Assembly (NCBI GenBank): GCA_910890315.1
Contig: CAJVGD010000002.1
Location: 1,178,001-1,242,000, forward strand
Direction of reading: 5' to 3'
Length of the DNA stretch: 64,000 bases
Source of the DNA: Serendipita indica DSM 11827
Taxonomy: Eukaryota > Basidiomycota > Agaricomycetes > Sebacinales > Serendipitaceae
Shown here one piece after another: positions 19,127-29,842 of this stretch. Each line of letters opens with the position of its first letter. Position 1 is the stretch's first letter. The notes below the pieces were generated by a model. That model saw nothing but the letters and a program-made list of their open reading frames with translations, was not told the origin of the DNA and did no database searches. Made by a program: the position numbers and the translations under genes.

Positions 19127-21535
19127 ATGACCCTCGCCGCCGTACAAACTACAAGGACGTTCCGCCAATTCCGAGTCGCCGTCTTTGGTACGCTAGACTG
19201 GACCATATGGACAATATTTGCTAACATTGATCTCAGGCGTCTCTATCTTTCTTCGTCTAGGTTGGGCATTCCTCCTCGCCTTGACCGCATTCTCATTAAC
19301 GACCCTCGTGGACAAGCGACATCGTGGGTTCTTGTTCTTGTTCGACCTTGTTTGGACTCTGACTCCCCTTTGGATTGGACAGAGATCATCACATTGTACT
19401 TGTTCGCCGCAAACAACGCTGCCTTTGTCGCCATCGTGCTGGTTGGCACCTTCGAAGCGTTCAAGTTTGGTATCGCTTCATGGACATCTCGTGTCGGTGT
19501 TGAGCTCACCTGGCTAGCCCTGTGCTGGATTGTCGAGACGGGTAGGTGATACCTCTGAACTTTGGGTGTTATGCTGACAAGCGCGTCAAGCCGGAGCAGT
19601 GACCTTGACAATTTTTCATCCGACATTTCATTGCGACACCATCATGCGTATCTACGGTGACGCGACGGGCGTCATCTTTGGATCGACGCTTCCCGCGTCG
19701 TCGATCCGTTCGACCACTACTCAAGAGGCCACCACGTGCAAAGTGTTCAACCAGATTACGTTTATTGGCTCTTGGATCACTGTCGGACTTTGTGAGTACA
19801 ATCAAACGCCCCCTGGTTTCTGTTCCGCTCATGTCGTGTAGCCTTGCTTTATTTGGCCTACTTTGCGTTGCTCGCCTTGTCCGCGTCTCGAAGGAACCGC
19901 CTCGTCTGGCGGACACCTGTCAACCGATTTGATTGGTCCATCACTTCCGAGCCAGTCATGCCCAACTCGCCCGACATTGTCTACCCTGACATGATCGAAC
20001 GTCCCCAGAACCCGCACCTTTCGAAAGATTGGAACGACTCGATGACTTCCCTCCCCCCAGTCTTTGTCAACCCTTTCGAGTTCAAAAAGGCTTCGTTTGA
20101 CTCTGCCGCCACCAAGTTTGAACCCCTGGGTCCTCAGTACAACTTTGAGCCCATGGACCGACATCGGGTCATGGCACAATATCAACCTGCCCCGTACCCG
20201 TCTTATCCCGAACCAGTTGTTCTTGCCGACGAGGCTCAGCCCAACACCCAGCGACACTCGATTCTGGGGTTAGAGGGCATGGACGTTCAATCGAACCGGA
20301 AGTCGAAACCGACACTCTCCATCTACGTACCACCTCAACCATCGCAGAAGTTTGTCCCAATCGGGGTGGCAGAGGAAGGTTACGACCGAATTGGACGCGT
20401 GATGAGCATCATGGTCGCGTCGCCGCAATCCCTCGAGATGAACTCGCCAAATTCGCCTTCCGAAGGTCCATGTGCGAAGATTGGACAAAGAATGAGTCGT
20501 CCGTTTGCGTCGCCTATTAGCTCGGATGAGTCGCATGCAACGTCTGTTGGCAAGGAGAATGGTTCAAGCACCAAAGGAACTGTATCGCATCATTCCTTGT
20601 ACACAAAGAGCCACGGTACAGAAGGCCACGACCTGGGCCTCGTTCAGACGGTCGAGGCAGCGAACGGGTACCCTGTCATCCAGCAGACACCAAAGCGCCA
20701 ATCAACACTTGTCAGACACGACTCGCTGACGATGCGTATGACGATGCGCTATGCGCCGCAACCAGCCGTCCCGTCCTTCCCCCAATCAGCCGTTCTTCCT
20801 GCTCAGATCCAAGGGCCTCAATCACTCCCACGAACTGCGCGTTCTGCTAACCGAGGATCTGTCCTTGTCAAGCATCAACGGTCATCAAGTGCAATGGGTG
20901 CGCTCCAACCACCGCCTAGAGTACCCGTGGGGACGTGGGCACCTGGCCCATCTTCGACCTCCCTTGCTGACCGTGTGCAACTCCAACGGCCTCCGAGTGC
21001 TTTTCACTTGCACATTCCGCCTCCACCTACGTACTCACCTGTGACGGCGGCAAAGCACTCGCATTCGCCAGCAAGCTCGATTTCACGGTCTTCTGCACCG
21101 GCTACCCCTACCAGGCACTCCCGTGCACATTCGTCTCCTGATTCGGCGTATAACGGAAGCTTGCTCGGTGGTTCGAACCAATCCCAATCGCGGTCGTCGT
21201 CGGTGGTGTCGACAATGCAACATACGTCGCCGACGGTCGTGCCACCGATTCCCGCGTTATTGAATGCGCTTTCGCCTGTTCTGCGAGACTCTGGCGTGTT
21301 CCAATATCCGAACGGGACCCTTGAATCGCAGCAATACCAACAGCAAGCGCCGTCTCTGCAGGCAAGCGCCGTCCGCAGTCATGCGTTCCTGGATGACAAT
21401 CCGTTTGGACTTGGAAGCAATGTGACGACTCATACACCGGATCGACAGTCATTTGAGGGGATAGCCAAAGAATTTGCGGAGGAGAAGAAGACGAGACGAG
21501 CCAGTCGGTTGCGAAAGTCTGCTCCTCGTTACTAG
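19127..21535 (+). CDS. Four-TM (MARVEL-like) membrane protein with long disordered tail
   Basis: The start at 19127 gives MTLAAVQTTRTFRQF. Short exons then encode four hydrophobic spans: GWAFLLALTAFSLTTLV, LFAANNAAFVAIVLVG, VELTWLALCWIVE and SLLYLAYFALLALSAS. A loop with two Cys lies before the fourth. One intron (about 19332-19390) has a CTGAC branch site and restores the frame between spans 1 and 2. From about 19900 a single exon carries a ~540-residue cytosolic tail rich in Ser, Pro, Gln and His, ending RLRKSAPRY at 21535. The four-span layout suggests a MARVEL-type plasma-membrane protein, but sequence identity was not tested. Function unknown. Confidence 0.7.
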
Positions 21536-22004
21536 ATTGTCATAATGGACTTGATGTATCATAGCACTCGTTGTCATTTCTAGCATTTTTTTGAACACCT
21601 TTTTTACCTGTTGAGAAGGGTGGCGGATCCAACCTGAGTGACGGAAAATGAGATTGGCTGGATAAGGTAATGTTGAGGGGGTGGCGCATCTGAAGCCGCA
21701 CGGATCTTTGGGGGGTTCAAGACCCTGAGAGAAAATGAACGGCGGCTATGGCCGGCCGTCTCACATGTCAGCACCTCGAGTCTTGTACTTGGGTGTATAA
21801 TAATCCCGCAGTAGGAGCGAATTGTTCATCCGCTTGAGATGAAAAGCGGCGGCTAATCGCTGGTATTAGACTGAAACGGTTACGTTCAAAAAGGGCGGGC
21901 TAGACTTGCCAGCAACAGAGTAATCGGCGGAGACCAGGGGTGAGAACTCAGGAAAGACAGGTGCCTTGATGGCCTTCGTTTGGTCGGGTCGGGTATACGG
22001 GTAC

Positions 22005-22010
22005 TATAAA
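22005..22010 (+). promoter_or_regulatory. TATA box, peptide gene 1
   Basis: TATAAA follows the shared CCTTGATGG box and precedes a 5'-UTR intron at 22099-22160 (GTATGT...TATATAG). Confidence 0.7.
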
Positions 22011-22237
22011 ACGCGGATATTTGCCCTGGGCCCTTTACATCTCCCAGAAATCTCTCCTTCCTTCGTGCGCTCCCAACCATCGCGAGCGATCCTCCGTTGT
22101 ATGTGGCATTGAGGCTTCTCGTGCTTCTAGTCTAATTGCTGATCGTCTTTCTTTATATAGGGTTTACATCTTCATCATCGTTGCCATTGTCAACAACAAA
22201 AGCACAACACTTACCAAATCCTAACCGCCAACTTACC

Positions 22238-22396
22238 ATGCGCTTCTTCGCAATCATCCTTACCCTCGCTGCTGCCGCTATTGCAGCTCCCGTCCCAGTC
22301 GCTGAGCCGCAAGTACCCGACGCGACCACGACTGCCGACGGTGGTGTATCCGCTAATGGAGCCTGCAGCAACGCCTGGGCATGCGTTACCTGGTAA
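22238..22396 (+). CDS. Small secreted peptide precursor 1 (Cys/Trp core)
   Basis: 52 codons. The N-terminus MRFFAIILTLAAAAIAA is a clear signal peptide, followed by PVPVAEPQ (alternating X-Pro/X-Ala dipeptides), a Thr/Asp/Gly spacer, and the C-terminal core CSNAWACVTW. The two Cys could close a small disulfide loop around a Trp, and the chain ends in Trp. There is no CAAX box and no Kex2 KR site. The upstream region has a TATA box and a 62-nt 5'-UTR intron shared with the four paralogs. I know of no described family with this pattern. It could be a secreted signal, an antimicrobial peptide or a RiPP-like precursor. Confidence 0.8.
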   Translation: MRFFAIILTLAAAAIAAPVPVAEPQVPDATTTADGGVSANGACSNAWACVTW

Positions 22397-22796
22397 ACTG
22401 CCCATCTGGGCCTCGTCTGTGAACGATTGGCCCATCTTCTCGGACTCCTTGCCACGTTGATGCCACTGCGTCTATGTGAAAGTGGCCTAATATATCCTTA
22501 TCGTAATCCAAATCCACTCGTTTTATCCTCTGTTTCACTGTTGAAATGTACTTTTTTCTTCTGTTGGCCGCTTGAGCCCCCTTGTGTGTCGACAGGCAAC
22601 AGTCGTTGCCAGCTACGGCTCTGCCTCTCAACCTGGAGCGGATACTCTAAGTGTACCTTTCCCTTTGATAATACTCGGATATAGTCCCAGCTTTGTTGAT
22701 TCCCGTCACCGGAGAGTTGCGTTTATGGGTGGGAATTCAAATGGGAGAGGTGGTGCCTTGATGGCTCCCGTCTGCTTGGGTCGGGGTGATGCGGAC

Positions 22797-22802
22797 TATA
22801 AA
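22797..22802 (+). promoter_or_regulatory. TATA box, peptide gene 2
   Basis: GCGGACTATAAAG context, shared with units 3 and 4. The 5'-UTR intron is 22881-22940. Confidence 0.7.
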
Positions 22803-23018
22803 GTCTGGGAAGTCCTTTGGATCTTGGTCCCTCTTTTCCTTCTCCTTTCGCTCCCCACCCATCGCGAGCTATCCTCCGCTGTATGTGCCTTTGAGGCTTC
22901 TCGCGCTTCTCATCTCATTGCTCATCATCTCCCTGCCCAGGTCTTGAATCTTCATCGTCGTCAGCGACAAAGCCTACCGACCTACAAAAGCTCCCCGAAA
23001 CCTAACCGCCGATTCACC

Positions 23019-23177
23019 ATGCGTTTCTTCGCCGTCGTCCTCGCTCTCGCTGCTGCCGCTATTGCAGCTCCCGTCCCCGTCGCTGAGCCGCAAGTACCCG
23101 ACGCGACCACGACCCCCGACGGTGGTGTATCTGCAAATGCTTACTGCGCCAACCCCTGGACATGCGGCAGCTGGTAA
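23019..23177 (+). CDS. Small secreted peptide precursor 2
   Basis: 52 codons. Signal peptide MRFFAVVLALAAAAIAA, then PVPVAEPQVPDATTT, a spacer, and the core CANPWTCGSW. Against gene 1 the first 40 codons differ at 11 (7 silent, 4 replacing). The last 12 differ at 7, all replacing, while both Cys, the Asn and both Trp keep the same codons. The following ~88 nt of 3' UTR differ at only about six positions. This pattern, with fixed leader and UTR and a variable core, is typical of secreted precursor families under selection for core variety. Confidence 0.8.
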   Translation: MRFFAVVLALAAAAIAAPVPVAEPQVPDATTTPDGGVSANAYCANPWTCGSW

Positions 23178-23339
23178 ACTGCATATCCGGGCATCGTCTG
23201 TGAACGATTGGCCCATCTTCTCGGACTCCTTGCCACGTTGATGTCACTGCGTCTATGCGAAAAGTCATCTAATATACCAGTCATCTAATCCTAGTCCACT
23301 CCTTTATTCTCTGTTTCTTTACTGTTGAAATGTAGTCAT

Positions 23340-23850
23340 CTGTTTGACCTGCCTCGTGTATCGATAGCCGCGACACGATATGACTACCATCGTTAACAGA
23401 CGCTCTATGCCAGCACGCTGCTAAAGCCCGACTTGGATTGGACACTTTTGTATACTACGACCGGATCGTTCCTTTAAGCATAGAGACGGAAGCTGGTTGA
23501 TCCGGTCCCGACTTCGGATAAGGTCGCGTCCATTATTGGGTAAGAATACGAATGACCGGGGGTGGGAGAGGCCCCGAAAGCGGAACATATCCAAGTTGTA
23601 ATCCAAACTTGGTGTTCTAGCTTCTGTTTTCGTTGTTAGATTGACATCCTTGCGTTGGCTGTTTGAGCTGCTGCCTCTTGTGTCGATAGGTGGCTGCGAT
23701 CCTCCTTGGATGCCAGCAGGTACCTAAACACGACCTGGACTGTATACTATGAGCGTCTTTAAGAACCCTGTTGATCGCCAACGCTGGAAGGTCGAACCCA
23801 GGGTGTCAAAGGATCCCGAGTGAGAGGCGGGATGTCTTGATAAGTTGCTC
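23340..23850. repeat. Decayed intergenic module(s) of the peptide array
   Basis: Two rough repeats of the inter-gene segment occur here (TGCCAGCACGCTGCTAAAG and TGCCAGCAGGTACCTAAA with similar flanks). No precursor ORF lies between them, suggesting a lost unit. Confidence 0.5.
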
Positions 23851-23874
23851 CTGGTCGGTATGAGTAATGCGGAC

Positions 23875-23880
23875 TATAAA
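23875..23880 (+). promoter_or_regulatory. TATA box, peptide gene 3
   Basis: ATGCGGACTATAAAGCC. The 5'-UTR intron is 23945-23998 (GTACGT...CTCTAG). Confidence 0.7.
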
Positions 23881-24072
23881 GCCAGAGTATCGGTCTGAGT
23901 CTCTCTCAGCATCCTCTCTTACCCACCGTGAGCCATCTTCTCTTGTACGTGCCCTGGAGATTCTTCGTTCCTCTCTCATCATCCATCTTCGTCTCTAGGT
24001 TAAGATCTTGCGAATTATCTAAAGTGACAAAGCGTACAAACCTCAAGGCTTACGAAAAAACCAAACACCAAC

Positions 24073-24228
24073 ATGCGCTGCTTCGCCATCGTCCTTGTTC
24101 TCGCCGCTGCCGCTATTGCAGCGCCCGTACCCGTCGCTGAGCCTCAATCTCCTCCTGCGGGGACGACGACCTCCAGCGCGGGTGGATTCACAGGGTGCGA
24201 CCTCCCTTGGATGTGCTACAATTGGTAA
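24073..24228 (+). CDS. Small secreted peptide precursor 3
   Basis: 51 codons. Signal peptide MRCFAIVLVLAAAAIAA and the same PVPVAEPQ. The spacer is more diverged (SPPAGTTTSSAGG) and the core is CDLPWMCYNW. The Cys-x3-Trp-x-Cys-x2-Trp spacing is kept although most other core residues changed. An extra Cys sits in the signal peptide (MRC). Its 3' UTR is less like those of units 1 and 2, so it is an older branch. Confidence 0.75.
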   Translation: MRCFAIVLVLAAAAIAAPVPVAEPQSPPAGTTTSSAGGFTGCDLPWMCYNW

Positions 24229-25411
24229 ACTGTTCATCTCGGAACGTCGGCTACACACGTTTTCTCAGACTCGTCGCTTGTTTGATATCACTGCACCCAT
24301 GCGAAGAGTCATGTTACCGAATACGACGTAGCCATCTGATTTCAATTGTCCATCGTTGTCCCATGAAATGTGATACCTCTTGTCTGAGATGTTTCTTGAT
24401 TCGATGGCTGCAATAAATCTCTTTAAAAGACGCATCTGCCAATGTCTGTAGCTCCCAATTCCTTGCAAGAGTGTACCATAGCCACGCCTTATCCTTCGGA
24501 TAATGCATGGATATAGTGAGCTGCTTGTCGATTACAAATACTGGAGCATTATCCGAGAGAGAGAGTAAGAGCGAACGGATTGATACATCGGCCTGCGGTC
24601 CAAGTGTGACAGAAGCGGAATGCGCACGACCCAGAGAAACACGACACGCCCTTCTGCTGCCTTTGCACTACAGTAAGTTTTATCACTGAACAAGATTACC
24701 AAATATTGTCCATATTGATCAAGTTGCCGCGCCTTCCAGAGATTGCATTGCGAGTTATGGCCATTCCAATACAGTTCGGACATCTGAACAATGTTCATGA
24801 TAATATTCTCTTTCCATAAAACTCTCCAGACATGCTACAGCGAAACGACGATGATCGGGAGTTGTCCTTGCCTTCTGGACAACTTGTCTGCTAGGCATCT
24901 GTATAGGGTTGCAGTAAACCTGATCATGACGCCTCGAATTTTGTAGTCTAGTCGAGTCGTTCAATCTGAATATGCGAATGAGATCGAGACGATCAGCGGT
25001 ACTCCGAAAGGAAGTTATTAAATGTCTATAAATATTGAATTAGCGTAATGACTATTTTCATATTTGATTTGGAGATCCAACTAGACTACAGAGCCGAGGC
25101 GTGTCCCGTCGGATCCCGACGCTTGGTCTCTCCGCTCCGCATGCAGCGGGCGCATCGGTCCTACACCTTCTGTGAATCAATTTTGATGTATCTCTTGACA
25201 GTACAACAATAAAATGGGTCCAAAGCTGGATTTGCCTTCGTTCTTCCAGATGCCCGCCACCTCTGACGGTAACTTGTTCGCCATTTATGTTGAATAACAT
25301 CCCGCTAGCAATCAAATTAAAAAGGGCTGCCCAGACTGCCAGGGCAGAGCCGGCGGAGACTAAGACGAGGTGCCTTGATGGCTCCGTCTTGTCAGGTCGG
25401 GTGATGTGGGC
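24229..25411. other. Long inter-gene gap of the peptide array
   Basis: Contains one module fragment near 24480-24540 (TGGATATAGTGAGCTGCTTG) and otherwise unrelated sequence. No gene is supported. Confidence 0.45.
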
Positions 25412-25417
25412 TATAAA
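25412..25417 (+). promoter_or_regulatory. TATA box, peptide gene 4
   Basis: GGGCTATAAAATC after the TGCCTTGATGGCTCCG box. The 5'-UTR intron is 25504-25559 (GTATGT...ATCTAG). Confidence 0.7.
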
Positions 25418-25616
25418 ATCAGGGCCTGGTTTTGGACCTTTGGGTCTCTCAATCCTCTCCGTTCCTTCTTGCTCTCCCCCATCACCGCGAGCTATCCTCC
25501 GCTGTATGTGCCCTCGAAACTTCTCGCGCCTCTCGTCTCATTGCTCATCGTCTATCTAGGGTTAAAATCTTCATCCCCGCCGACACAGCCTCTCAAATCT
25601 GAACCGTCAATTCACC

Positions 25617-25772
25617 ATGCGCTTCTTCGCCGTCGTTCTCGCCCTTGCTGCTGCCGCTATCGCAGCCCCCGTGCCCGTCGCCGAACCTCAAGTACCCGAA
25701 GCGACCACGACCGCCACTGGAGGTGCAACTGCAAATGGATGCTCCAACCCTTGGACATGCGGCAGTTGGTAA
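25617..25772 (+). CDS. Small secreted peptide precursor 4
   Basis: 51 codons. Signal peptide MRFFAVVLALAAAAIAA, then PVPVAEPQVPEATTTATGG and the core CSNPWTCGSW, the consensus form of the family. Leader and promoter are closest to gene 2. The 3' UTR keeps the same TCGTCTGTGAA block. Confidence 0.8.
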   Translation: MRFFAVVLALAAAAIAAPVPVAEPQVPEATTTATGGATANGCSNPWTCGSW

Positions 25773-27087
25773 ACTGTTTATCTAGGCATCGTCTGTGAAT
25801 GATTGCCCTTGTCCCCTTGCATGGACTTCTTGCCCCGTTGACTCCATTGCGGCTATGCAAAAATACATCTAATATATGTCTTCTAATTGCAATTCACTCG
25901 TTTTTTACTGTTGAAATGTACTTGTTTCCGTATCGACTGTTTGAGCTGTCTCGAATTGGTAGCAACTACATAAACTCGTTTCAAGCGTTTACGAGACGCA
26001 TCTGTCAATGCCAGCATGCCCCTAACGCCCAAGTCGGGGCGTCTATCAGCAAAAGCTCGTATGTGGACGCTACTAGTCGCGACTTGCTCATATGAGGGCT
26101 CATATACTCGGGCTTTCAACGACCTACTTGATGCATGATTGTCGTCTCTCCATGGATTCCTCTCAGCCCACGCCGCGAGCCCCAGGGCCTCCGACCCAGG
26201 CCGCCAACCACTGGCCATAACGAGCTCTTAGATAATTTCTAAACGAAGTAGCAGGCCTATTTCGCGTTGATCACTCGCTAATATGATATTCTGAACCCCT
26301 CGTCTCGTTACCAGTCAAATCTCGAGAAGTTTGATACCAGTACATCAAACGATTGTATTTTATACTAATAAAATCCAGGAAATCTGCCTGTGTTCTCGCT
26401 TGCAATGGGCAAAAGGATATGCATACGCTTGCTTGACGATTGAGCTCTTGGGTAGGAACTAAAGATATAATGAATATGCTGCATTCAGGTTACTATTCAC
26501 CCGTTCAGGGAAGCACAGAAGAGCAAGGACCCGCCCGACTGCTCGCTCAGCAGTGCAAATGCTCGTCCATCCTAGCCTATACCACGATCCAATCAATGCC
26601 GTGTATATTCAAGCATATTCCGCATCATAATTGCCGTCGTTGCTTCTCATGTTATTCAAAAAAGGACCAATGAATCCGCTGATGGTCACAACGGATACAG
26701 CGCGTCGAAACTTCTCTGATTAACCCATTCCTACCTGACAGGTAGGGTCGGGCCTCTCACGAAAGGTGTAGATTGGCTGTTTTTATCTTGGCTGTTTGAG
26801 TTAACTCATTAATTTACTCCGCAACATGAATCAACTGCGATCATCACTAGACGCAACTGTCAATGCCAGGACGCCCCTCTGGCTGGCTGGCCTTGGGGTG
26901 TATCCCCTATTGTATTATCGCCACCCCTTTATAATGTCCGGATATAGTAAGATGCTTGTTGATCCCGAACGTCGGAGGATTGTACCCAGGGGTGGGAGAA
27001 TATAAACGGAACCGAGGGAGGATTGATTGATGGGCGGATGAGCTAGGGCCATCACACACAAGCCAAGACAGGTAAAACCCGTGGCAT
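25773..27087. other. Gap with decayed array modules
   Basis: Segments near 25910-26040 and 26760-27000 repeat intergenic modules seen elsewhere in the array (TGTTTGAG, TGTCAATGCCAG, GGATATAGTAAGATGCTTG). No intact precursor frame was found between genes 4 and 5. Confidence 0.5.
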
Positions 27088-27093
27088 CTATAA
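27088..27093 (+). promoter_or_regulatory. TATA box, peptide gene 5
   Basis: GGCATCTATAAAAGTGG. The 5'-UTR intron is 27155-27213 (GTATGT...CTCTAG). Confidence 0.65.
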
Positions 27094-27239
27094 AAGTGGT
27101 CGGCCTGTGGATAACCTGTCCTTCAGCAACCGCTGTCGCTCTTTTCGCCTGAAAGTATGTTGGCTAGCCCGTCGACGCCCTAGCAGTAAACTCGCTTACT
27201 GAGATCACTCTAGACAAACACTACAATATAAATCAAATC

Positions 27240-27413
27240 ATGCGTACCGTCGCTATTCTTCTCACCCTCGCCGCCGCTGCGATAGCTGCGCCCATCCCAC
27301 AAGAGACCACCAGTGATGTGTCTGCCCCTGCAGCAACCACGACGGCTGCACCAGGTGGTACTGGAGCAAACGATGTTTGCCGTATCATCCCGTGGCTCTG
27401 CGGTAGCTGGTAG
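27240..27413 (+). CDS. Small secreted peptide precursor 5 (divergent member)
   Basis: 57 codons. Signal peptide MRTVAILLTLAAAAIAA, then PIPQETTSDVSAPAATTT and the core CRIIPWLCGSW, one residue longer in the Cys loop. The leader still shares LTLAAAAIAAP with gene 1. The upstream box is degenerate, but the TATA box and 5'-UTR intron are retained, so it is the most distant surviving duplicate. Confidence 0.75.
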   Translation: MRTVAILLTLAAAAIAAPIPQETTSDVSAPAATTTAAPGGTGANDVCRIIPWLCGSW

Positions 27414-27732
27414 ACGTCTCTGCCTATGCGCTGCCTTACAATACTCGGACTCTCCTACTCCATTACACTCGTTTATACATATACTTTTCACTCTAAAAGC
27501 TTGTGTGAATTTTCAGCGCTCACATAAGCGAGCCCTTTTTGGACGCTCGTGTGAATTTTCTCGCTAGTCCGAGACTCAACTGTCTGTCTGTGTCAGCCCC
27601 CGAGTTCCGGCAGTGGCTGGTCTGTCATCTGTTGGAGCCGAAGCCGGCAACCCATCCGGGCGCAGCGGATCGCTCTGAGTTTTATAAGCGTAGCCACCCG
27701 ATGATTCACAGTAACGGTTTGGTCGGACCATC

Positions 27733-29842
27733 ATGTCTTCTCGTCCGTCTACAGAGCTACACGTAGACCATTCGACGCTCGTCAATAATTCCCCGCACGG
27801 TGGACCGTCCAGAGTCGACAGTCTAGACCTCGAAGCGCATATCCCAAAGCTCATGGACAGCATAAAAACAAAAGGTGGCATAGAGACAGTGCAAGATGCA
27901 GACGTAGATCAAGAAAGCCGTCAGCTCGAACGTCGTACGAGCGCCGTCAATGATGCATGGCCCTCTGCCGAACTCGCAGAGGATCCAGCGCTTGCGATGG
28001 AAGCAAAGAACGAGAAGTCGGATTTATTCCTCGTTACATTCGACGAAGGCGACCCGCTTAATCCAAAGGTGAGCCCCACGGATATCCCTCCTATTAGCCT
28101 ACCAATGCTGACAAAACATCTCAGAACTGGTCAAGATGGTTCCGATGGTACCTAACCTTTGCCTCTTCTCTCCTGGTCCTCAACGCCTCTTTTGCATCGT
28201 CGGCACCTTCAGGCCTCATCCGCACCCTCATGTCCGAGTTTCACATGTCACAAATCGAAGGGACGCTCACTGTCTCCCTCTTTATTGGTACGTCATGTCT
28301 CTCTCGTAGTTGGTCCGAACTGACGCGACCTTTTGGAACGATTAGCCGGCTACTGCGTCGGTCCGTTTGTTTGGGCGCCGACCAGTGAGAGCATTGGTCG
28401 TCGACCCATGTTCATCGTCGGCTTTTTTGGCTACTTTATCTTCCAAATTGCCTGCGCACTCGCCCCGAACACGGCCGCCCTCCTCGTGTTTCGATTCCTG
28501 TCTGGCTGCTTTGCGGCCTGTCCATTGACCAACTCGGGTGCAGTCTTAGGTGACATGTGAGCTATTTTCCTTGTGCGTCATTGGCCAGAGCTGATAGTGA
28601 CTTAGATGGGATAATGAAACTCGAGGTTCCGCCACAGCCATCTTTACCCTGTCTCCTTTCGCTGGACCCGCCATTGGTCCTATCGTTGGAGGCTATATTG
28701 AGCTCTCAGGCATCAAGTGGCAGTGGCTTTTCTGGATCCTCACCATCTTTGTACGTCCCCGAGCCACCGGCCCTTCGAATTGTGTCACTGACCAATGGTT
28801 TGTAGTCTGGTGTATGCTGGCTCATGATCCTCTTCACCATTCCTGAGACCTACGGACCTGTCATTCTCGTCAAAAAGGCCAAGGCCCTCCGCAAGTCCTC
28901 TGGCGATTCACGGTACAAGGCTGCACTTGAGCTTCAAGAGGTCAGTATGGGGAAGAAACTCGGACGCATTCTCGGTCGTCCCTGGAAGATCTTCTTCTTT
29001 GAGCCGTAAGTCCTCTCTCATCACCACGTACATGAACTAATACAATAGTCTAGAATGTTGGTCATTATCACCCTTTATATGAGTGTGAATGCCAATATAG
29101 GATTGAAAAAAAGTCCCCACCTAATCGTCTGCTAGTTTGTCTACGGCCTGCTCTATCTGTTGTTCTTGGCCTACCCAGTCGTCTTCATCCAGGGCCACCA
29201 CCTCAACGCGGGCGAATCTGGCTTGACATTCTTGCCCATCTTCCTTGGTGGTGTAATTGGAGTGATTCTTGTACGTCTTTCTTTTTGATCCGCCATCCAG
29301 GGAAGCCAACATTTATTCGCAGTACCTTTACATCTACGCGCCCATGTACACCCGTGTCTCTCAAGCAAACGGTGGCAAAGCTTCTCCAGAAACTCGACTT
29401 CCCATGGCCAAAATCGGCGGTCCAATTCTGACCATTTCCATGCTCTGGTTCGGCTGGACGAGCTATCCGCACATTTCTCTGTGGGCGCCCGTTCTTGCAG
29501 GTTTAGGAGTTGGATTATCTATTGTGCTCCTATTCTTGTCATTGTTCAACTATATCATCGACGCCTATCTCCCCGTAGCAGCCAGTGCGCTTGCGGCGTC
29601 GACAGTCGTCCGAAGTGCATTTGGGGCAGCATTCCCAGTACGTATAGTTCCCTAATATGGATCTAAGACATGACTGATCGCATCTCTAGTTGTTTGGAAA
29701 CCAGATGTACGTCCGTTTGGACCCACGGATTGCGTCGACCGTCTTGGCGGCCATCACACTCCTCATGGTCCCCGTACCGTTTGTGTTCGAAAAGCTTGGG
29801 CCGAGGATACGCAAGAGTAGCAGATATGGTCTTTCCGACTAG
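27733..29842 (+). CDS. MFS transporter, DHA1 (drug/polyamine:H+ antiporter) type
   Basis: A 12-TM plasma-membrane exporter by family. The start at 27733 opens a ~110-residue polar cytosolic N-terminus ending DEGDPLNPK, then an intron, then NWSRWFRWYLTF, the usual entry to TM1. Family marks are VWAPTSESIGRRPMF (loop 2-3), RFLSGCFAACPLTNSGAVLGDMW (TM4-5) and SPFAGPAIGPIVGGYI (the TM5 antiporter motif). An IPETYGPVIL loop follows, and the chain ends PRIRKSSRYGLSD (stop 29840-29842). About ten exons with 45-60 nt introns. Substrate unknown; TPO-like polyamine exporters and azole/toxin pumps share this pattern. Confidence 0.88.

Larger units (their letters stand above)
21957..27480 (+). repeat. 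Tandemly duplicated block carrying five secreted-peptide genes
   Basis: Units share, in order, a CCTTGATGG-like upstream box, a TATAAA box ~230 bp before the ATG, a 54-62 nt intron in the 5' UTR, the coding frame, and in units 1, 2 and 4 a conserved 3' UTR. Intergenic modules such as GGATATAGT plus TTGTTGAT, and TGCCAGCA, also recur. At least one module (about 23340-23640) has no matching ORF and looks like a decayed unit. ATG-to-ATG spacing is 781, 1054, 1544 and 1623 bp, so younger duplicates are at the left. Confidence 0.8.

Noticed and set aside
22238-27413. Peptide array as basidiomycete a-type mating pheromones
   Set aside because: No CAAX box at any C-terminus, a signal peptide is present, and no STE3-like receptor is nearby.
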